The notes under the pieces were generated by a model that had not been told where the DNA came from, searched no databases, and saw only the letters and a list, made by a program, of their open reading frames with translations. Source: Pseudomonas viridiflava (GTDB taxonomy: Bacteria; Pseudomonadota; Gammaproteobacteria; Pseudomonadales; Pseudomonadaceae). From it: a DNA stretch of 64,000 bases. Numbering within the stretch: position 1 is the first letter of the stretch; every line of letters starts with the position of its first letter. Below are positions 53,945-63,149 of this stretch, piece by piece. Location of the stretch: the NCBI RefSeq assembly GCF_003702045.1, contig NZ_RBTP01000012.1, forward strand, positions 558,001-622,000, written 5' to 3'. Position numbers and translations under genes: made by a program.

Positions 53945-55220
53945 CAGTGGTCATCGCGTCAGGGTCCGAATCGGTCGGGCCTTTTCCATCGGAGTTGCGT
54001 TCGGCCTGAGCCAGGGTTTCCGGCACGGCGACCCACAGCAGGCAGAATGCCACGGCAGCGACGCCAGCCAGGGTCAGGAACGCGGCGCTGTAACCTGAGG
54101 TATGCACCACGAACCCCGCCAGGCTGTTGCTCAACGCAGCCCCCAGCCCGAACATCGTGGAGAGCGCGCCCAGGCTGACGTTGAAGCGTCCGGTGCCTTG
54201 GGTCAGGTCCTTGACCATCAATGGGAACAGCGCGCCGAAGAGGCCTGCGCCGATACCGTCCAGCATCTGCACCGCCACCAGCCAGTACGGGTCATCAGAC
54301 AACGTATAGAGTACGCCGCGAATCGGCAGAATCAGAAAGCCTGCCAACAACAAAGGCTTACGGCCCCACACGTCGGCTTTCATGCCCACCAGCAGGGCCG
54401 CCGGGACCATGACCAGTTGTGCTGCGACGATACACGCGGAGGTCAAAGGCGTGGCCATCTGCATGTTGATCTGCGAAAGCTTCTGACTCACCAGTGGCAG
54501 CATCGCGGCGTTGGCCAGGTGGAAGAGGGCGCAGCAGAAGCCAAACAACAGCAACGGCTTGTTGCTCAATAAAGTCTTGAGAACTGAAGGCGCACCGTCA
54601 TGGGCCTTATGACTGGCGTCGAAACCTCGGGCCACATCGTGGTCAATCGCTTCGGCTGAAACGAAGCTGACCGCCAGGATGCTCGCCAGCGCCATCACCG
54701 CCATCAAATAGAACACGGCGACCGGGCCGAACAGGTAGGCGAACCCCCCGGCCAGCAGCGCGGCGCAGGCATTACCCGCGTGATTGAAGGTCTCGTTGCG
54801 ACCGGTGCGTCGGGTAAAGGCGCGAGGGCCGGTGATGCCCAGCGAAATGGCCGCAATGGCGGGGGCAAACACGGACGCTGCTACGCTGCTCAACGCCTGG
54901 GTCAATGCCACCAGCGTAAATGACGACGTAAACGGCAACACCAGACAACTCAATGTCACCAGCAGCGCGGCAGCAGCGATGATCGCGCGTTTGTAGGTCG
55001 TCCTGTCAATCAGTGCGCCAGCCGGGGCCTGCGTCACCAACCCGGCAATGCCGGCGATGGTCATCACCACGCCGATGCTGGCCGGGTCCCAATGATGGAC
55101 CGCAAGCAGGTAGATGGCCAGATACGGGCCTAGTCCGTCGCGCACATCGGCGAGGAAGAAATTGAGGCTGTCCAGGGAGAGGGTATTGCGGCGATCTGCG
55201 TGACTGGCCAAGGCGAGCAT
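53931..55220 (-). CDS. Major facilitator superfamily transporter
   Basis: A 429-residue inner-membrane protein with 12 helices and a central loop near residue 200. An MFS-type pattern appears in GLVTQAPAGALIDRTTYKR between helices 2 and 3, and in ALLVGMKADVWGRKP in the second half. It resembles efflux-type MFS proteins of the 12-helix class. It converges on and overlaps the nitrilase gene, so the two are unlikely to be co-regulated. Substrate unknown. Confidence 0.9.
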   Translation of the reverse strand: MLALASHADRRNTLSLDSLNFFLADVRDGLGPYLAIYLLAVHHWDPASIGVVMTIAGIAGLVTQAPAGALIDRTTYKRAIIAAAALLVTLSCLVLPFTSSFTLVALTQALSSVAASVFAPAIAAISLGITGPRAFTRRTGRNETFNHAGNACAALLAGGFAYLFGPVAVFYLMAVMALASILAVSFVSAEAIDHDVARGFDASHKAHDGAPSVLKTLLSNKPLLLFGFCCALFHLANAAMLPLVSQKLSQINMQMATPLTSACIVAAQLVMVPAALLVGMKADVWGRKPLLLAGFLILPIRGVLYTLSDDPYWLVAVQMLDGIGAGLFGALFPLMVKDLTQGTGRFNVSLGALSTMFGLGAALSNSLAGFVVHTSGYSAAFLTLAGVAAVAFCLLWVAVPETLAQAERNSDGKGPTDSDPDAMTTVTPA

Positions 55221-55316
55221 TCTCGTAATTCGTCAGACTCCAACCCACCGAGCCACGGGAAATACAGACCTGAATCGTTTTAAATAAGTTTCAGCATGTT
55301 TCATGAATTAAAGGTT

Positions 55317-55499
55317 TCAGACAGTCTTTTTCTGCAAGCTTTTCATGCGCTGGGTGGCCCGCTGTACGGCCGCCATTTTTTCCGGGCGCTTCATGCGCTT
55401 CCATTTACGGATATCGTCCTTGGTCCGGCCACAACTCACGCATAAGTCGCCGCTGAGCTGGCACACCGAAATGCAGGGATTTTCAATGTCCTTGGCCAT
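55317..55499 (-). CDS. DUF1289 family small protein
   Basis: A 60-residue protein with the DUF1289 Cys pattern (NPCISVCQLSGDLCVSCGRT) followed by a basic helix (KWKRMKRPEKMAAV). Four Cys could bind zinc or an iron-sulfur cluster. It lies nine bases after the 121-residue gene and is probably in the same transcript. Function unknown. Confidence 0.88.
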   Translation of the reverse strand: MAKDIENPCISVCQLSGDLCVSCGRTKDDIRKWKRMKRPEKMAAVQRATQRMKSLQKKTV

Positions 55500-55508
55500 G
55501 CATCCACC

Positions 55509-55874
55509 TCACCTGGCGTATTTACGTAAAAGCCGCAGCGCCCAGTTGCCACCGTTCTCGCGTTGGCACTGTTCTTCACTGTCCACATGCACCTGTCTGG
55601 GCAGGGCCTTCAGTTGGATGTCGAGTTCGTCCAGCGCCTCGGCGGTCAGCTGGATCATGCGTTTATCCAGCCCTTGGTTTACCGCCTGATCTTTTGCCAC
55701 CACGGTATCGAATACCCAAATCACCTGAAGGCTTTCCGGAAAGACGGCGTAGTCGACCTCGTGGGTCAGCCAGCGGAAGCCCTCGATTTCGGACTTTGCC
55801 GTTTCGCAGGCGTGTGTCAGTGCTGCGACCAGGCGCCGCTCTGTCTGTGCCTGTTCGCGTTTGCTCGACGGCAT
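55509..55874 (-). CDS. Conserved hypothetical protein
   Basis: A 121-residue soluble protein (MPSSKREQAQTERRLVAALT at its start) with a helix-rich N-terminus, a central GFRWLTHEVDYAVFPESLQVIWVFDT beta-type block and a helical end. ATG at 55874 follows CCGAGGACTCACGC; a longer frame runs to 55952 but has a poor start. I do not know the family function. The DUF1289 gene follows on the same strand. Confidence 0.72.
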   Translation of the reverse strand: MPSSKREQAQTERRLVAALTHACETAKSEIEGFRWLTHEVDYAVFPESLQVIWVFDTVVAKDQAVNQGLDKRMIQLTAEALDELDIQLKALPRQVHVDSEEQCQRENGGNWALRLLRKYAR

Positions 55875-56061
55875 GCGTGAGTCCTCGGATGGTGTTGAAA
55901 CAGATGGCGCTGCACGATACCTGAATTTGACGTCAGGCCCCAGCGCGTTCATTCATGATCCGGTGATGGTACACAAACAGCTTTTCGGCTGTCAGATTGC
56001 CTGGACATCGCCAAACAGGAGCGATGTCGTACCCACCGACAATAAATAAGGGACATAAATC

Positions 56062-57153
56062 ATGGATATTTCTCAAGCAGGTAGTGCTGCCGACCAAGGA
56101 CGCAGGGGGTTTCTGAAAAAGTCGTTGGCGGTGTCGGCCAGCGTTGCAGCCATCGGCGCATTGCCACGCTTTTCGCTCGCCGAACCACTGACCCAGCGCT
56201 ATCCCGATCCGTTGATCAATGTGCTGGACGACAGCTTTCTTGACCTGCGCATCTTCAATGCCAGCGTCGAAAAACTCGCCAGTGGCATGCGCTGGGCAGA
56301 GGGGCCGGTGTGGATCGGCGATGGTCGCTACCTGCTGGTTAGCGACATTCCCAACAACCGCATCATGCGTTGGGATGAAGTCACCGGGAGCCTGTCGGTG
56401 TTCCGCGAGCACTCGAATTTTTCCAACGGACTGTGCCGTGATCGTCAGGGCCGTCTGCTGGTCTGCGAAGGGTCATCGACGACTAATGAGGGGCGGCGTG
56501 TCACCCGCACTGAATACAACGGGCGCATCACCGTGCTGGCCGACAGTTTCGAGGACAAGCCCTTCAATTCGCCGAATGACCTGGTGTGCAAGCGGGACGG
56601 CTCCATCTGGTTCACCGATCCCATGTTCCAGGCCAACAGCGATTACGAAGGCCACAAGGTGCCGCAATCGCAGCCGTTTGGGGTCTATCGCATCGATCAG
56701 GCCGACAACAAGGTCAGCCGAGTGATTGATGACCTGGCCGGGCCCAACGGTTTGTGCTTCTCGCCGGATGAAAAAACCCTTTATGTCGTGGAAGGCCGCG
56801 CCAAACCCAATGGCATTATCTGGGCCATGACGGTCAACGACGACGGCACGCTAGGCGCGCGCCGCAAGCACGTCGAAGGGGCGGACTACGCCGCCATCGA
56901 CGGCATCAAGTGCGATGAGGCCGGCAATCTGTGGTGCGGCTGGGGCGGCAACGGCAATCCCCAGGCTGATCTTGAAAAACTCGACGGTGTGCGGGTGTTC
57001 AATCCACAGGGCAAGGCCATCGGCCACATCACATTGCCGGAACGTTGCGCCAATATCTGTTTTGGCGGCCGGGAAGGCAATCGGCTGTTCATGGCGAGCA
57101 GCCATGCGCTGTACTCGGTGTTCGTCAACGCCCGAGGCGCCACCTTCGCCTGA
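56062..57153 (+). CDS. SMP-30/gluconolactonase-family protein, Tat-exported
   Basis: The 363-residue protein has a twin-arginine signal (GRRGFLKKS, then a weak hydrophobic core to about residue 42), so it is exported folded. The mature part is a six-bladed propeller of the SMP-30/gluconolaconase/LRE type: WAEGPVWIGDGRYLLVSDIPN with the metal Glu, SPNDLVCKRDGSIWFTDP with Asn/Asp, and GPNGLCFSPDEKTLYV. It probably hydrolyses a sugar lactone in the periplasm. The ATG has AAGGGACATAAATC upstream. Confidence 0.9.
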   Translation: MDISQAGSAADQGRRGFLKKSLAVSASVAAIGALPRFSLAEPLTQRYPDPLINVLDDSFLDLRIFNASVEKLASGMRWAEGPVWIGDGRYLLVSDIPNNRIMRWDEVTGSLSVFREHSNFSNGLCRDRQGRLLVCEGSSTTNEGRRVTRTEYNGRITVLADSFEDKPFNSPNDLVCKRDGSIWFTDPMFQANSDYEGHKVPQSQPFGVYRIDQADNKVSRVIDDLAGPNGLCFSPDEKTLYVVEGRAKPNGIIWAMTVNDDGTLGARRKHVEGADYAAIDGIKCDEAGNLWCGWGGNGNPQADLEKLDGVRVFNPQGKAIGHITLPERCANICFGGREGNRLFMASSHALYSVFVNARGATFA

Positions 57154-57263
57154 CGCTACGTTAGGGTGCAGAGCGGTTCATTTCGCGCTGCACCTCAATT
57201 GCTTCGAACCCCTTGAGTGGTCACGGGTCTGTTCGTGTATCACTCTTTTCAGGGAAGGTCCTT

Positions 57264-58097
57264 ATGTCTGCGCAACGCAGCCTTGTCATGCTTGCACGAG
57301 GCGGTTACGCCGCTCGTGGTGTTGTTTATCTGATCATCGGTCTGTTCGCCGTACTGGCAGCGCAGGGCTCCTCGCAACCGGCAGACAGCCATAGCAGCCT
57401 TGAAGCTTTGTTGAGTCAGCCGTTCGGTAACGTGCTGGTCGGTATCGTCGTGGTGGGCCTGCTCGCGTTCGCCGCCTGGCGTGTGCTGCAAGCGACCCGC
57501 GATGTCGATCATCACGGTCGCGAACTCAAGGGGCTGGTGATCCGTGGTGGTCTGCTGGTAGGCGGTATCACGTATGGCGCGCTGGCCTTCTTCGCCGCGG
57601 GGCTTTTGATCAGCGGTCTGAAAAGCTCCGGTGGTTCGGGCGGCGGCCAGACGCAGGATCTGCTGCAGTCGATCCTGTCCTGGGACCATTCCAACCTGTT
57701 GGTTTATGTGGTGGCGCTGGTGCCGCTGGCACTGGGCATCGTCCACATCATCAAGGGTTACAAGGCATCGTTCGAAAAGTATTTCGAGGCCGACGAAGAC
57801 GTCATGCGTTATGTGCGTCCTGTCTCGCGCTTCGGTCTGATTGCCCGAGGCGTGGCCTTCATCGAGATCGCCGTGCTGCTTGTCGTGAGCGGTTCCAGCT
57901 ATCAGGCGATGCACCCACCGGGTATGAAGGATGCCCTCAACGGCCTGCAGGACCTTCCCGCCGGTGGACTGGTGCTGCTGGTCGTGGCGCTCGGGCTGAT
58001 TGCATTTTCGGTGTACAGCTTCGCTCAGGCGGCCTGGCGGCGTATCAATATGGATGTCCCTGATGCGCCGGATGCGGTTACTCGGCATTTTCGTTGA
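57264..58097 (+). CDS. DUF1206 membrane protein
   Basis: A 277-residue inner-membrane protein with six helices in three repeats, each opening with an ARxGYxARGVVY-like motif: LARGGYAARGVVYLIIG near residue 10, a middle repeat around 90, and FGLIARGVAFIEIAV near 195. This is the DUF1206 pattern; function unknown. ATG at 57264 follows GGGAAGGTCCTT. Confidence 0.9.
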   Translation: MSAQRSLVMLARGGYAARGVVYLIIGLFAVLAAQGSSQPADSHSSLEALLSQPFGNVLVGIVVVGLLAFAAWRVLQATRDVDHHGRELKGLVIRGGLLVGGITYGALAFFAAGLLISGLKSSGGSGGGQTQDLLQSILSWDHSNLLVYVVALVPLALGIVHIIKGYKASFEKYFEADEDVMRYVRPVSRFGLIARGVAFIEIAVLLVVSGSSYQAMHPPGMKDALNGLQDLPAGGLVLLVVALGLIAFSVYSFAQAAWRRINMDVPDAPDAVTRHFR

Positions 58098-58149
58098 GTG
58101 ACGACAGGGGCGCGCCTGAGGTTGCGTCAGGCGCCCCCTGACCCCGTCG

Positions 58150-58292
58150 TCCATATTTGCCAGCAAGCCGAGCAGGCCAACGGCGCCGTGGACGCAGCAT
58201 TGAGCATAGCGCGAGGTGAAACGCTGGCGTCTCCGGTGATCTGGGTACCGTTCAAGCTGATCACCCCGGAAAACCGCCAGCAATTCGAATAA
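58150..58292 (+). pseudogene. Remnant of a sugar ABC transporter substrate-binding protein
   Basis: In the frame ending at the TAA of 58290-58292, the last residues read VDAALSIARGETLASPVIWV then PFKLITPENRQQFE. This closely matches the C-terminal end of periplasmic sugar-binding proteins (RbsB-like), where WVPFELVTPENYQ is a typical ending. Nothing of the rest of the protein is present upstream; DUF1206 ends directly before. It is best seen as a leftover of a lost transporter operon. The N-terminal limit is approximate. Confidence 0.55.
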
Positions 58293-58319
58293 TGCCCGGG
58301 CAGTGCTTCCGCCGGGTTG

Positions 58320-59303
58320 TTACAGCCGGATGTCCTGCGGTCCTCGGATCTGCGCTTCGATGCGGGTGCCGGTCAGGCGCTCCTCGTTGGAGAAACCGTC
58401 ATAGTCCGCCAACTTGCCGAAGTCGATACCGGTGAGCTGCTCGATCTGCGCGACGCTGCGTTGCCAAGTCTTGAGCTGGCCGAAGACGATGCTCAACTCG
58501 CCCAGTTCGCGGCTCTGGTCGATCATGTAAGCGCTGGCCGATGGCTTGCCGTCATCGCCGAGAAACGCCACGACCTTCCAAAAGGCCGAAGGGATTTTCA
58601 CGTTGCGGTAGCTGCGATCATCGTCGCGCAGGATTGGCCCGCTGAACACCGTCACCCGTGATTTCCAGCGGCGGGTGTTGTCCAGAATGTAGTCTTCCAG
58701 TTCCAGCCAGGTTTTCTGGTTGAACGCGCTCATCTGTGGCGAGCAGTTGGTGAAGTGGAAGGTGTCAGCATTGGCGGTTTGCGCGTCTTTGCCCCAGTTG
58801 GGGTCTTGCCGCCTGACCAGATGCCCGCGATCCAGCAGGTTGCTTGCATACAGGCTTTCACCAATCTGTGCGTCGGCTGGCAACCTGCCATCGAGCGACC
58901 ATTGATCGTTGCTGCGCTTGACCTCCACGCTGCTGTCGCCATCGATGTTCACGCCCACGTAGAGGGCCAGGCGTCGACTGCGCGACATGGTGATCGAGAA
59001 GTGCATGTAGTCCAGCCGATCCCCGGTGTTTTTCAGGGGATAGACGTCGGCGGCCAGCTCAGTGTCCGGCGAGGGCCAAGGCACCACGAAGTCGCCCAGA
59101 AAATTCTCCGCGTAGCCTTTTCGTGATTTCAATTCGCTGGCAGGCGTGGTGCGTGGCGACACCAGCGGCTCGGCCTGCGGCGCCAGCAGGCTGGCGGGCG
59201 GGTTGAGAGGCTTGAGGTCGGCCAGGCGTGGGCGATAGGTGAGATCGGCTTTCAAAGTCTTGTCAGGCACTGCGCTTGCTCCTGCGGTGGGCGTGGTTTC
59301 CAT
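58320..59303 (-). CDS. DNA/RNA non-specific endonuclease (NUC1 family)
   Basis: A 327-residue protein with the beta-beta-alpha-metal nuclease core: DRGH (158-161) with catalytic His161, TNCSPQ (185-190) and metal ligand Asn195 in AFNQKTWLELE, and a later VFSGPIL strand. No Sec signal is seen; the N-terminal 60 residues are Pro-rich and look disordered. It could be a secreted toxin delivered by another route or a nutrient nuclease. No immunity gene is next to it. Confidence 0.9.
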   Translation of the reverse strand: METTPTAGASAVPDKTLKADLTYRPRLADLKPLNPPASLLAPQAEPLVSPRTTPASELKSRKGYAENFLGDFVVPWPSPDTELAADVYPLKNTGDRLDYMHFSITMSRSRRLALYVGVNIDGDSSVEVKRSNDQWSLDGRLPADAQIGESLYASNLLDRGHLVRRQDPNWGKDAQTANADTFHFTNCSPQMSAFNQKTWLELEDYILDNTRRWKSRVTVFSGPILRDDDRSYRNVKIPSAFWKVVAFLGDDGKPSASAYMIDQSRELGELSIVFGQLKTWQRSVAQIEQLTGIDFGKLADYDGFSNEERLTGTRIEAQIRGPQDIRL

Positions 59304-59397
59304 TCAGTTCACCATAGACGCATGACAGCGCTGCGTCAGGTTTGCGTGCGTGCTGAGCTTGAGTGGCTGAACACTGTCTGGGAGCAGATACCCGCCC

Positions 59398-59523
59398 GTA
59401 GGAGCGCGCTTGCCCGCGATCTGCCGGGCACCGGCAGCAAACCTGCAAACGCGGTGCATCCGTTAAAACCCGGGGCCTGCTGCGCAGCCCATCGCTGCCG
59501 TCGTAACCTCCGGGAGCTCCTAC
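59398..59523. repeat. Pseudomonas REP element
   Basis: GTAGGAGCGCGCTTGCCCGC starts at 59398, and GCTCCTAC at 59516-59523 is the exact inverse of its first eight bases. The core matches the common GTAGGAGCGGGCTTGCCCGC REP of pseudomonads. The element forms a long imperfect hairpin. Confidence 0.75.
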
Positions 59524-59686
59524 GGCCTGCGGGCGGAAGCGGATTTCGCCAAGACCTTCGCTGTTTTAGCCGATAATCGCCCGGTATCGCGCGATCTTTC
59601 ACGAAATATGAATGTTTAAGAAAGTGTTTTTTTAGCGCGGATCACGGCAAATCGTCGTTCTTGGCGAATGATGTAGACAGATTTTA

Positions 59687-59696
59687 GAACCGGTTC
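59687..59696. promoter_or_regulatory. LacI-type operator candidate before TRAP operon
   Basis: GAACCGGTTC is a perfect 10-bp palindrome with the central CG typical of LacI/GalR-family operators, similar to the AACCGGTT core bound by PtxS in Pseudomonas. A half-site-like AACCGGCT follows about 45 bases on. No LacI-type gene is in the window. Confidence 0.5.
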
Positions 59697-60025
59697 CGCT
59701 TCGCCTTTCTCAAAACCCATTGACGTTATTAACCGGCTGGTACATTTTTATCCCATAACCGCCTGTGCCGTTCCAGGCAGGAACACAATAAGAACAATCG
59801 AGGCACACCGTCATGCTCCAGGGACCGATTCTTTCCGTTTCACCTTCACCCGTCGTTGACGTCCGATGCCGCTATGCAGGCATTGGCTGTATTCGTTCGC
59901 AGTAGTTTTCCGATTCGCCCATCCGCTTCAGCGCAGCCCACGTCACTGCCTGCCCATCTCATCGATAGGGCGTTCATGGTGTCTGGCCGTTGCGCTGGCT
60001 CTTGTGCATCTGCGAGGTCTGGCCC

Positions 60026-60583
60026 ATGACGAAAATCGTCGATCTGTATTTCAAGCTGCTCAAACTGTTGATCGTGCTGTGCATGGTGGCAATGGTCGTG
60101 CTGGTGTTCGGCAATGTCGTACTGCGCTATGCGTTCAACTCGGGGATCAGTGTGTCCGAAGAGCTCTCGCGCTGGTTCTTCGTCTGGATGATTTTTCTCG
60201 GAGCGCTGGTGGCGATGAAAGAGCGCGGCCATCTCGGTCTGGACAGTCTGGTCAAACGCTTGCCGCCGCTGGGGCAGCGCATTTGCCTGATCGCAAGCCA
60301 GTTGTTGATGCTCTACATCTGCTGGCTGATTTCCAGTGGCAGTTGGCAGCAGGCGGTGATCAATCTGCATGTCGTGGCGCCTGCGTCCGGGTTTTCGATG
60401 GCCGTGTTCTATGCCGCCGGACTGGTGTTTGGCGTCAGTGCCGCAGCCATCCTGCTTTACCAGATGTGTCTGACTTTGAGCGGCAGGCTCGATGCCGAGG
60501 AGCTGCTCCCGGTCAGCGAAAACCAAGCCGACGCCGCCATCAAGCCCGACCTGTCGTCTGCCTCGCGAGGTGACCGACCATGA
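60026..60583 (+). CDS. TRAP transporter small permease (DctQ/YiaM type)
   Basis: A 185-residue inner-membrane protein with four helices and the DctQ-family motif NSGISVSEELSRWFFVWMIFLGA. It pairs with the large permease to import an organic acid using the sodium or proton gradient. ATG at 60026 follows GAGGTCTGGCCC. Its end overlaps the dctM gene by four bases. Confidence 0.9.
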   Translation: MTKIVDLYFKLLKLLIVLCMVAMVVLVFGNVVLRYAFNSGISVSEELSRWFFVWMIFLGALVAMKERGHLGLDSLVKRLPPLGQRICLIASQLLMLYICWLISSGSWQQAVINLHVVAPASGFSMAVFYAAGLVFGVSAAAILLYQMCLTLSGRLDAEELLPVSENQADAAIKPDLSSASRGDRP

Positions 60584-61860
60584 CGCTGATGATCTTTCTC
60601 GGTTCGTTGCTGGGCAGCATGGCGCTGGGTATCCCGATTGCGTTCGCCCTGTTGCTGGTGAGCGTCGCGTTGATGCTGCACCTGGACCTGTTCGATGCGC
60701 AGATCATCGCCCAGAACCTGCTCAACGGGGCCGACAGCTTTCCGCTGATGGCCGTGCCGTTCTTCATGCTGGCAGGCGAGTTGATGAACGCCGGTGGCCT
60801 GTCCAAACGTATCGTCAACATCGCGATGGCGCTGGTGGGCCATAAGCGCGGCGGGTTGGGCTATGTGGCGATCATCGCCTCCTGCCTGCTGGCGTCGTTG
60901 TCCGGTTCGGCGGTCGCCGATGCCGCGGCACTGGCTGCGCTGCTGGTGCCGATGATGGTTCATGCCGGGCACAACCGTTCGCACTCGGCCGGGCTGATCG
61001 CCGCCGGTGGCATCATTGCGCCGATCATCCCGCCGAGCATTGGCTTCATCGTGTTCGGGGTCGCGTCCGGCGTTTCGATCTCCAAGCTGTTTCTGGCCGG
61101 CATCGTCCCTGGGCTGATGCTGGGGGCGGCGCTGGCGATCGCCTGGTGGTTCATATCCCGTCGCGAGCATGTCGAAACGCCGCCCAAGCGCAGCGGCAAG
61201 GAGATTGTGCGCACGCTCATTGACGGCTCATGGGCGCTGGGCCTGCCACTGATCATCGTCTTCGGGTTGAAGTTCGGCATCTTCACGCCGACCGAAGCCG
61301 CCGTGGTCGCGGCGGTGTATGCCTTGTTCGTGTCGCTGGTGATCTACCGCGAGCTGAAGATCAATCAGCTGTACGACCTGGTGCTTGCATCCGCCAAAAC
61401 CACGTCAGTGGTGATGCTGCTGGTGGCCGCCGCGATGGTGTCGTCCTGGTTGGTGACCATTGCCGAGCTGCCTGACCAACTGGCTTCCCTGCTCGAACCG
61501 TTTATGGACAACCCGACGCTGCTACTGATGGTGATCATGCTGCTGGTGATTATGGTCGGCACCGTGATGGACATGACTCCGACCATTCTGATCCTGACGC
61601 CGGTTCTGATGCCTGCCGTGACGATGGCGGGCATTGATCCGGTGTACTTCGGCGTGCTGTTTCTGATCAACACCGCCATCGGCCTGATTACACCGCCCGT
61701 AGGCACCGTGCTCAACGTGGTGTGCGGCGTCTCGAAGATCAGCATGGACGAGATTATCCGCGGTGTATGGCCGTTCATGCTGGCGCAACTTGTCGTGCTG
61801 TTGTTGCTGGTGCTGTTCCCGCAACTGGTGCTGGCGCCCCTGCATTTTCTGTCCCGTTGA
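60580..61860 (+). CDS. TRAP transporter large permease (DctM/YiaN type)
   Basis: A 426-residue membrane protein with about 12 helices, full DctM length. Patterns include GIPIAFALLLVS near the start, AVPFFMLAGELMNAGG, GLIAAGGIIAPIIPPSIGFIVFG and PPVGTVLNVVCGV. It forms the transport pathway. The ATGA overlap with the small permease shows coupled translation. Confidence 0.93.
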   Translation: MTLMIFLGSLLGSMALGIPIAFALLLVSVALMLHLDLFDAQIIAQNLLNGADSFPLMAVPFFMLAGELMNAGGLSKRIVNIAMALVGHKRGGLGYVAIIASCLLASLSGSAVADAAALAALLVPMMVHAGHNRSHSAGLIAAGGIIAPIIPPSIGFIVFGVASGVSISKLFLAGIVPGLMLGAALAIAWWFISRREHVETPPKRSGKEIVRTLIDGSWALGLPLIIVFGLKFGIFTPTEAAVVAAVYALFVSLVIYRELKINQLYDLVLASAKTTSVVMLLVAAAMVSSWLVTIAELPDQLASLLEPFMDNPTLLLMVIMLLVIMVGTVMDMTPTILILTPVLMPAVTMAGIDPVYFGVLFLINTAIGLITPPVGTVLNVVCGVSKISMDEIIRGVWPFMLAQLVVLLLLVLFPQLVLAPLHFLSR

Positions 61861-61924
61861 CGCCAGAGCGACCTTTGGCCTTTCTATACCCAGACGACTT
61901 CCAATAACAAGACCGGAGAGTGAC

Positions 61925-62944
61925 ATGCAGAAACTGATCAAAACCTTGCTGGCCGGGGCCTGTGCCACCAGCCTGCTGCTGGCGAGCGTGGCCAGCCAGG
62001 CTGCGGACATTCGCGAGCGCACGTTGCGTTTTGCCTTTCAGAACGTCAAGGAACACCCTCAGGGGCAGGGCGCGCAGAAGTTTGCCGATCTGCTCAGTGA
62101 AAGCAGTGGCGGCAAGATCAAGGTACGACTGTTCCCCGGTGGTACGCTGGGCGGCGATGTGCAGACGGTGTCTGCGTTGCAGGGCGGCACGCTGGATATT
62201 ACGGTGCTCAACTCCGGTATTCTTGCCGCTCAAGCGCCGGATTTCGCCATGCTCGATTTCCCGTTCCTGTTCAACGACGTGAAGGAAGCGCATGCGGTGA
62301 TCGATGGCCCCATCGGCCAGAAACTGGCCGCACAGCTCGACAGCAAAGGACTGGTTGCGTTGGGTTATTGGGATCTCGGGTTTCGCAACGTTACCAATAG
62401 CAAGCATCCCATCACTCGCCTTGAAGACATGCAGGGCTTGAAAATCCGCGTCATCCAGTCACCCATCTACCTGAAAACCTTTTCAGCGCTGGGCGCCAAT
62501 CCGGTGCCGATGGCATTTCCCGAGGTTTATACCGGCCTTGAACAGCGCACCATCGACGGTCAGGAAAACCCGTTTACGGTGATCGAAGGCAGCAAGTTCT
62601 TCGAAGTGCAGAAGTACCTGTCCGTGACCGGGCATATCTTCAATCCGCAATCGCTGATCATGAGTCAGAAAACCTGGAACCGTTTGAACGACGACGAAAA
62701 GGCCCTGATTCGCGATGCGGCGGCCAAGGCGCAGGTTTTCCAGCGGGAAGTGACGGCCGCCAGCATGGACAAGGCTCGGGCCAATCTGGAAGAGCACATT
62801 GCAGTCAACGATATTTCTCCGGCCGAGAAAGACCGGTTTCGTGAGCGGGTTAAACCTGTGATCGACGAATTCTCGCAGCAACTGGATGCCGGTCTGGTGA
62901 AGATGATGTACGACGAAATAGCTAAGGTACGCGCCGCACAATAA
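61925..62944 (+). CDS. TRAP transporter substrate-binding protein (DctP/YiaO type)
   Basis: A 339-residue periplasmic binding protein with a Sec signal peptide (LLAGACATSLLLASVASQAAD). The carboxylate-binding Arg lies in GLKIRVIQSPIYLKTF and TRAP-type blocks GQENPFTVIEG and FPEVYTGLEQRTIDG are present. These favour a sugar acid or keto acid ligand, as in YiaO relatives. The ATG follows CCGGAGAGTGAC. It is the last gene of the TRAP operon. Confidence 0.92.
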   Translation: MQKLIKTLLAGACATSLLLASVASQAADIRERTLRFAFQNVKEHPQGQGAQKFADLLSESSGGKIKVRLFPGGTLGGDVQTVSALQGGTLDITVLNSGILAAQAPDFAMLDFPFLFNDVKEAHAVIDGPIGQKLAAQLDSKGLVALGYWDLGFRNVTNSKHPITRLEDMQGLKIRVIQSPIYLKTFSALGANPVPMAFPEVYTGLEQRTIDGQENPFTVIEGSKFFEVQKYLSVTGHIFNPQSLIMSQKTWNRLNDDEKALIRDAAAKAQVFQREVTAASMDKARANLEEHIAVNDISPAEKDRFRERVKPVIDEFSQQLDAGLVKMMYDEIAKVRAAQ

Positions 62945-62974
62945 GGCTGCTTCGAGCCTGTGTAACGTCCTTTA

Positions 62975-63010
62975 GCCGCATCGGCGTTCTCCCCGGGAAC
63001 CCGATGCGGC
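62975..63010. terminator. Terminator after TRAP operon
   Basis: GCCGCATCGG and CCGATGCGGC pair perfectly over 10 bp; inside them GTTC and GAAC add a further 4 bp. TTCTC follows instead of a long T-run. It is a strong hairpin 30 bases after the dctP-type gene. Confidence 0.65.
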
Positions 63011-63062
63011 TTCTCAAGACGGTATAGGCCGATTTAAAACGGTCAGTTCCTGAAATTAGTCT

Positions 63063-63089
63063 TAAATAACGGACAACAAGCGTCGATAT
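63063..63089 (+). promoter_or_regulatory. FliA (sigma-28) promoter of the last chemoreceptor
   Basis: TAAA (63063-63066), 15 bases, then GTCGATAT (63082-63089), against the consensus TAAA-N15-GCCGATAA. Six of eight -10 positions fit at the exact spacing. The ATG is 60 bases after the -10 box. Confidence 0.65.
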
Positions 63090-63149
63090 GCTTTGTATAA
63101 GAGCAATCTGCAGCTCGCGTTATTTAATTGACCGCAGGGGAGCTTCAGG

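Larger units (their letters stand above)
59304..60025. other. Long intergenic region upstream of TRAP genes
   Basis: About 720 bases. The first part holds a REP-type element (59398-59523). The second part holds a palindrome (59687-59696) and probable promoter elements for the TRAP operon, with TTGACG near 59720. A short, partly unfavourable frame before the TRAP start is not supported as a gene. Confidence 0.5.

Noticed and set aside
57249..58283. 344-codon minus-strand frame opposite DUF1206
   Set aside because: Polar, Gln/His-rich shadow of a membrane protein.
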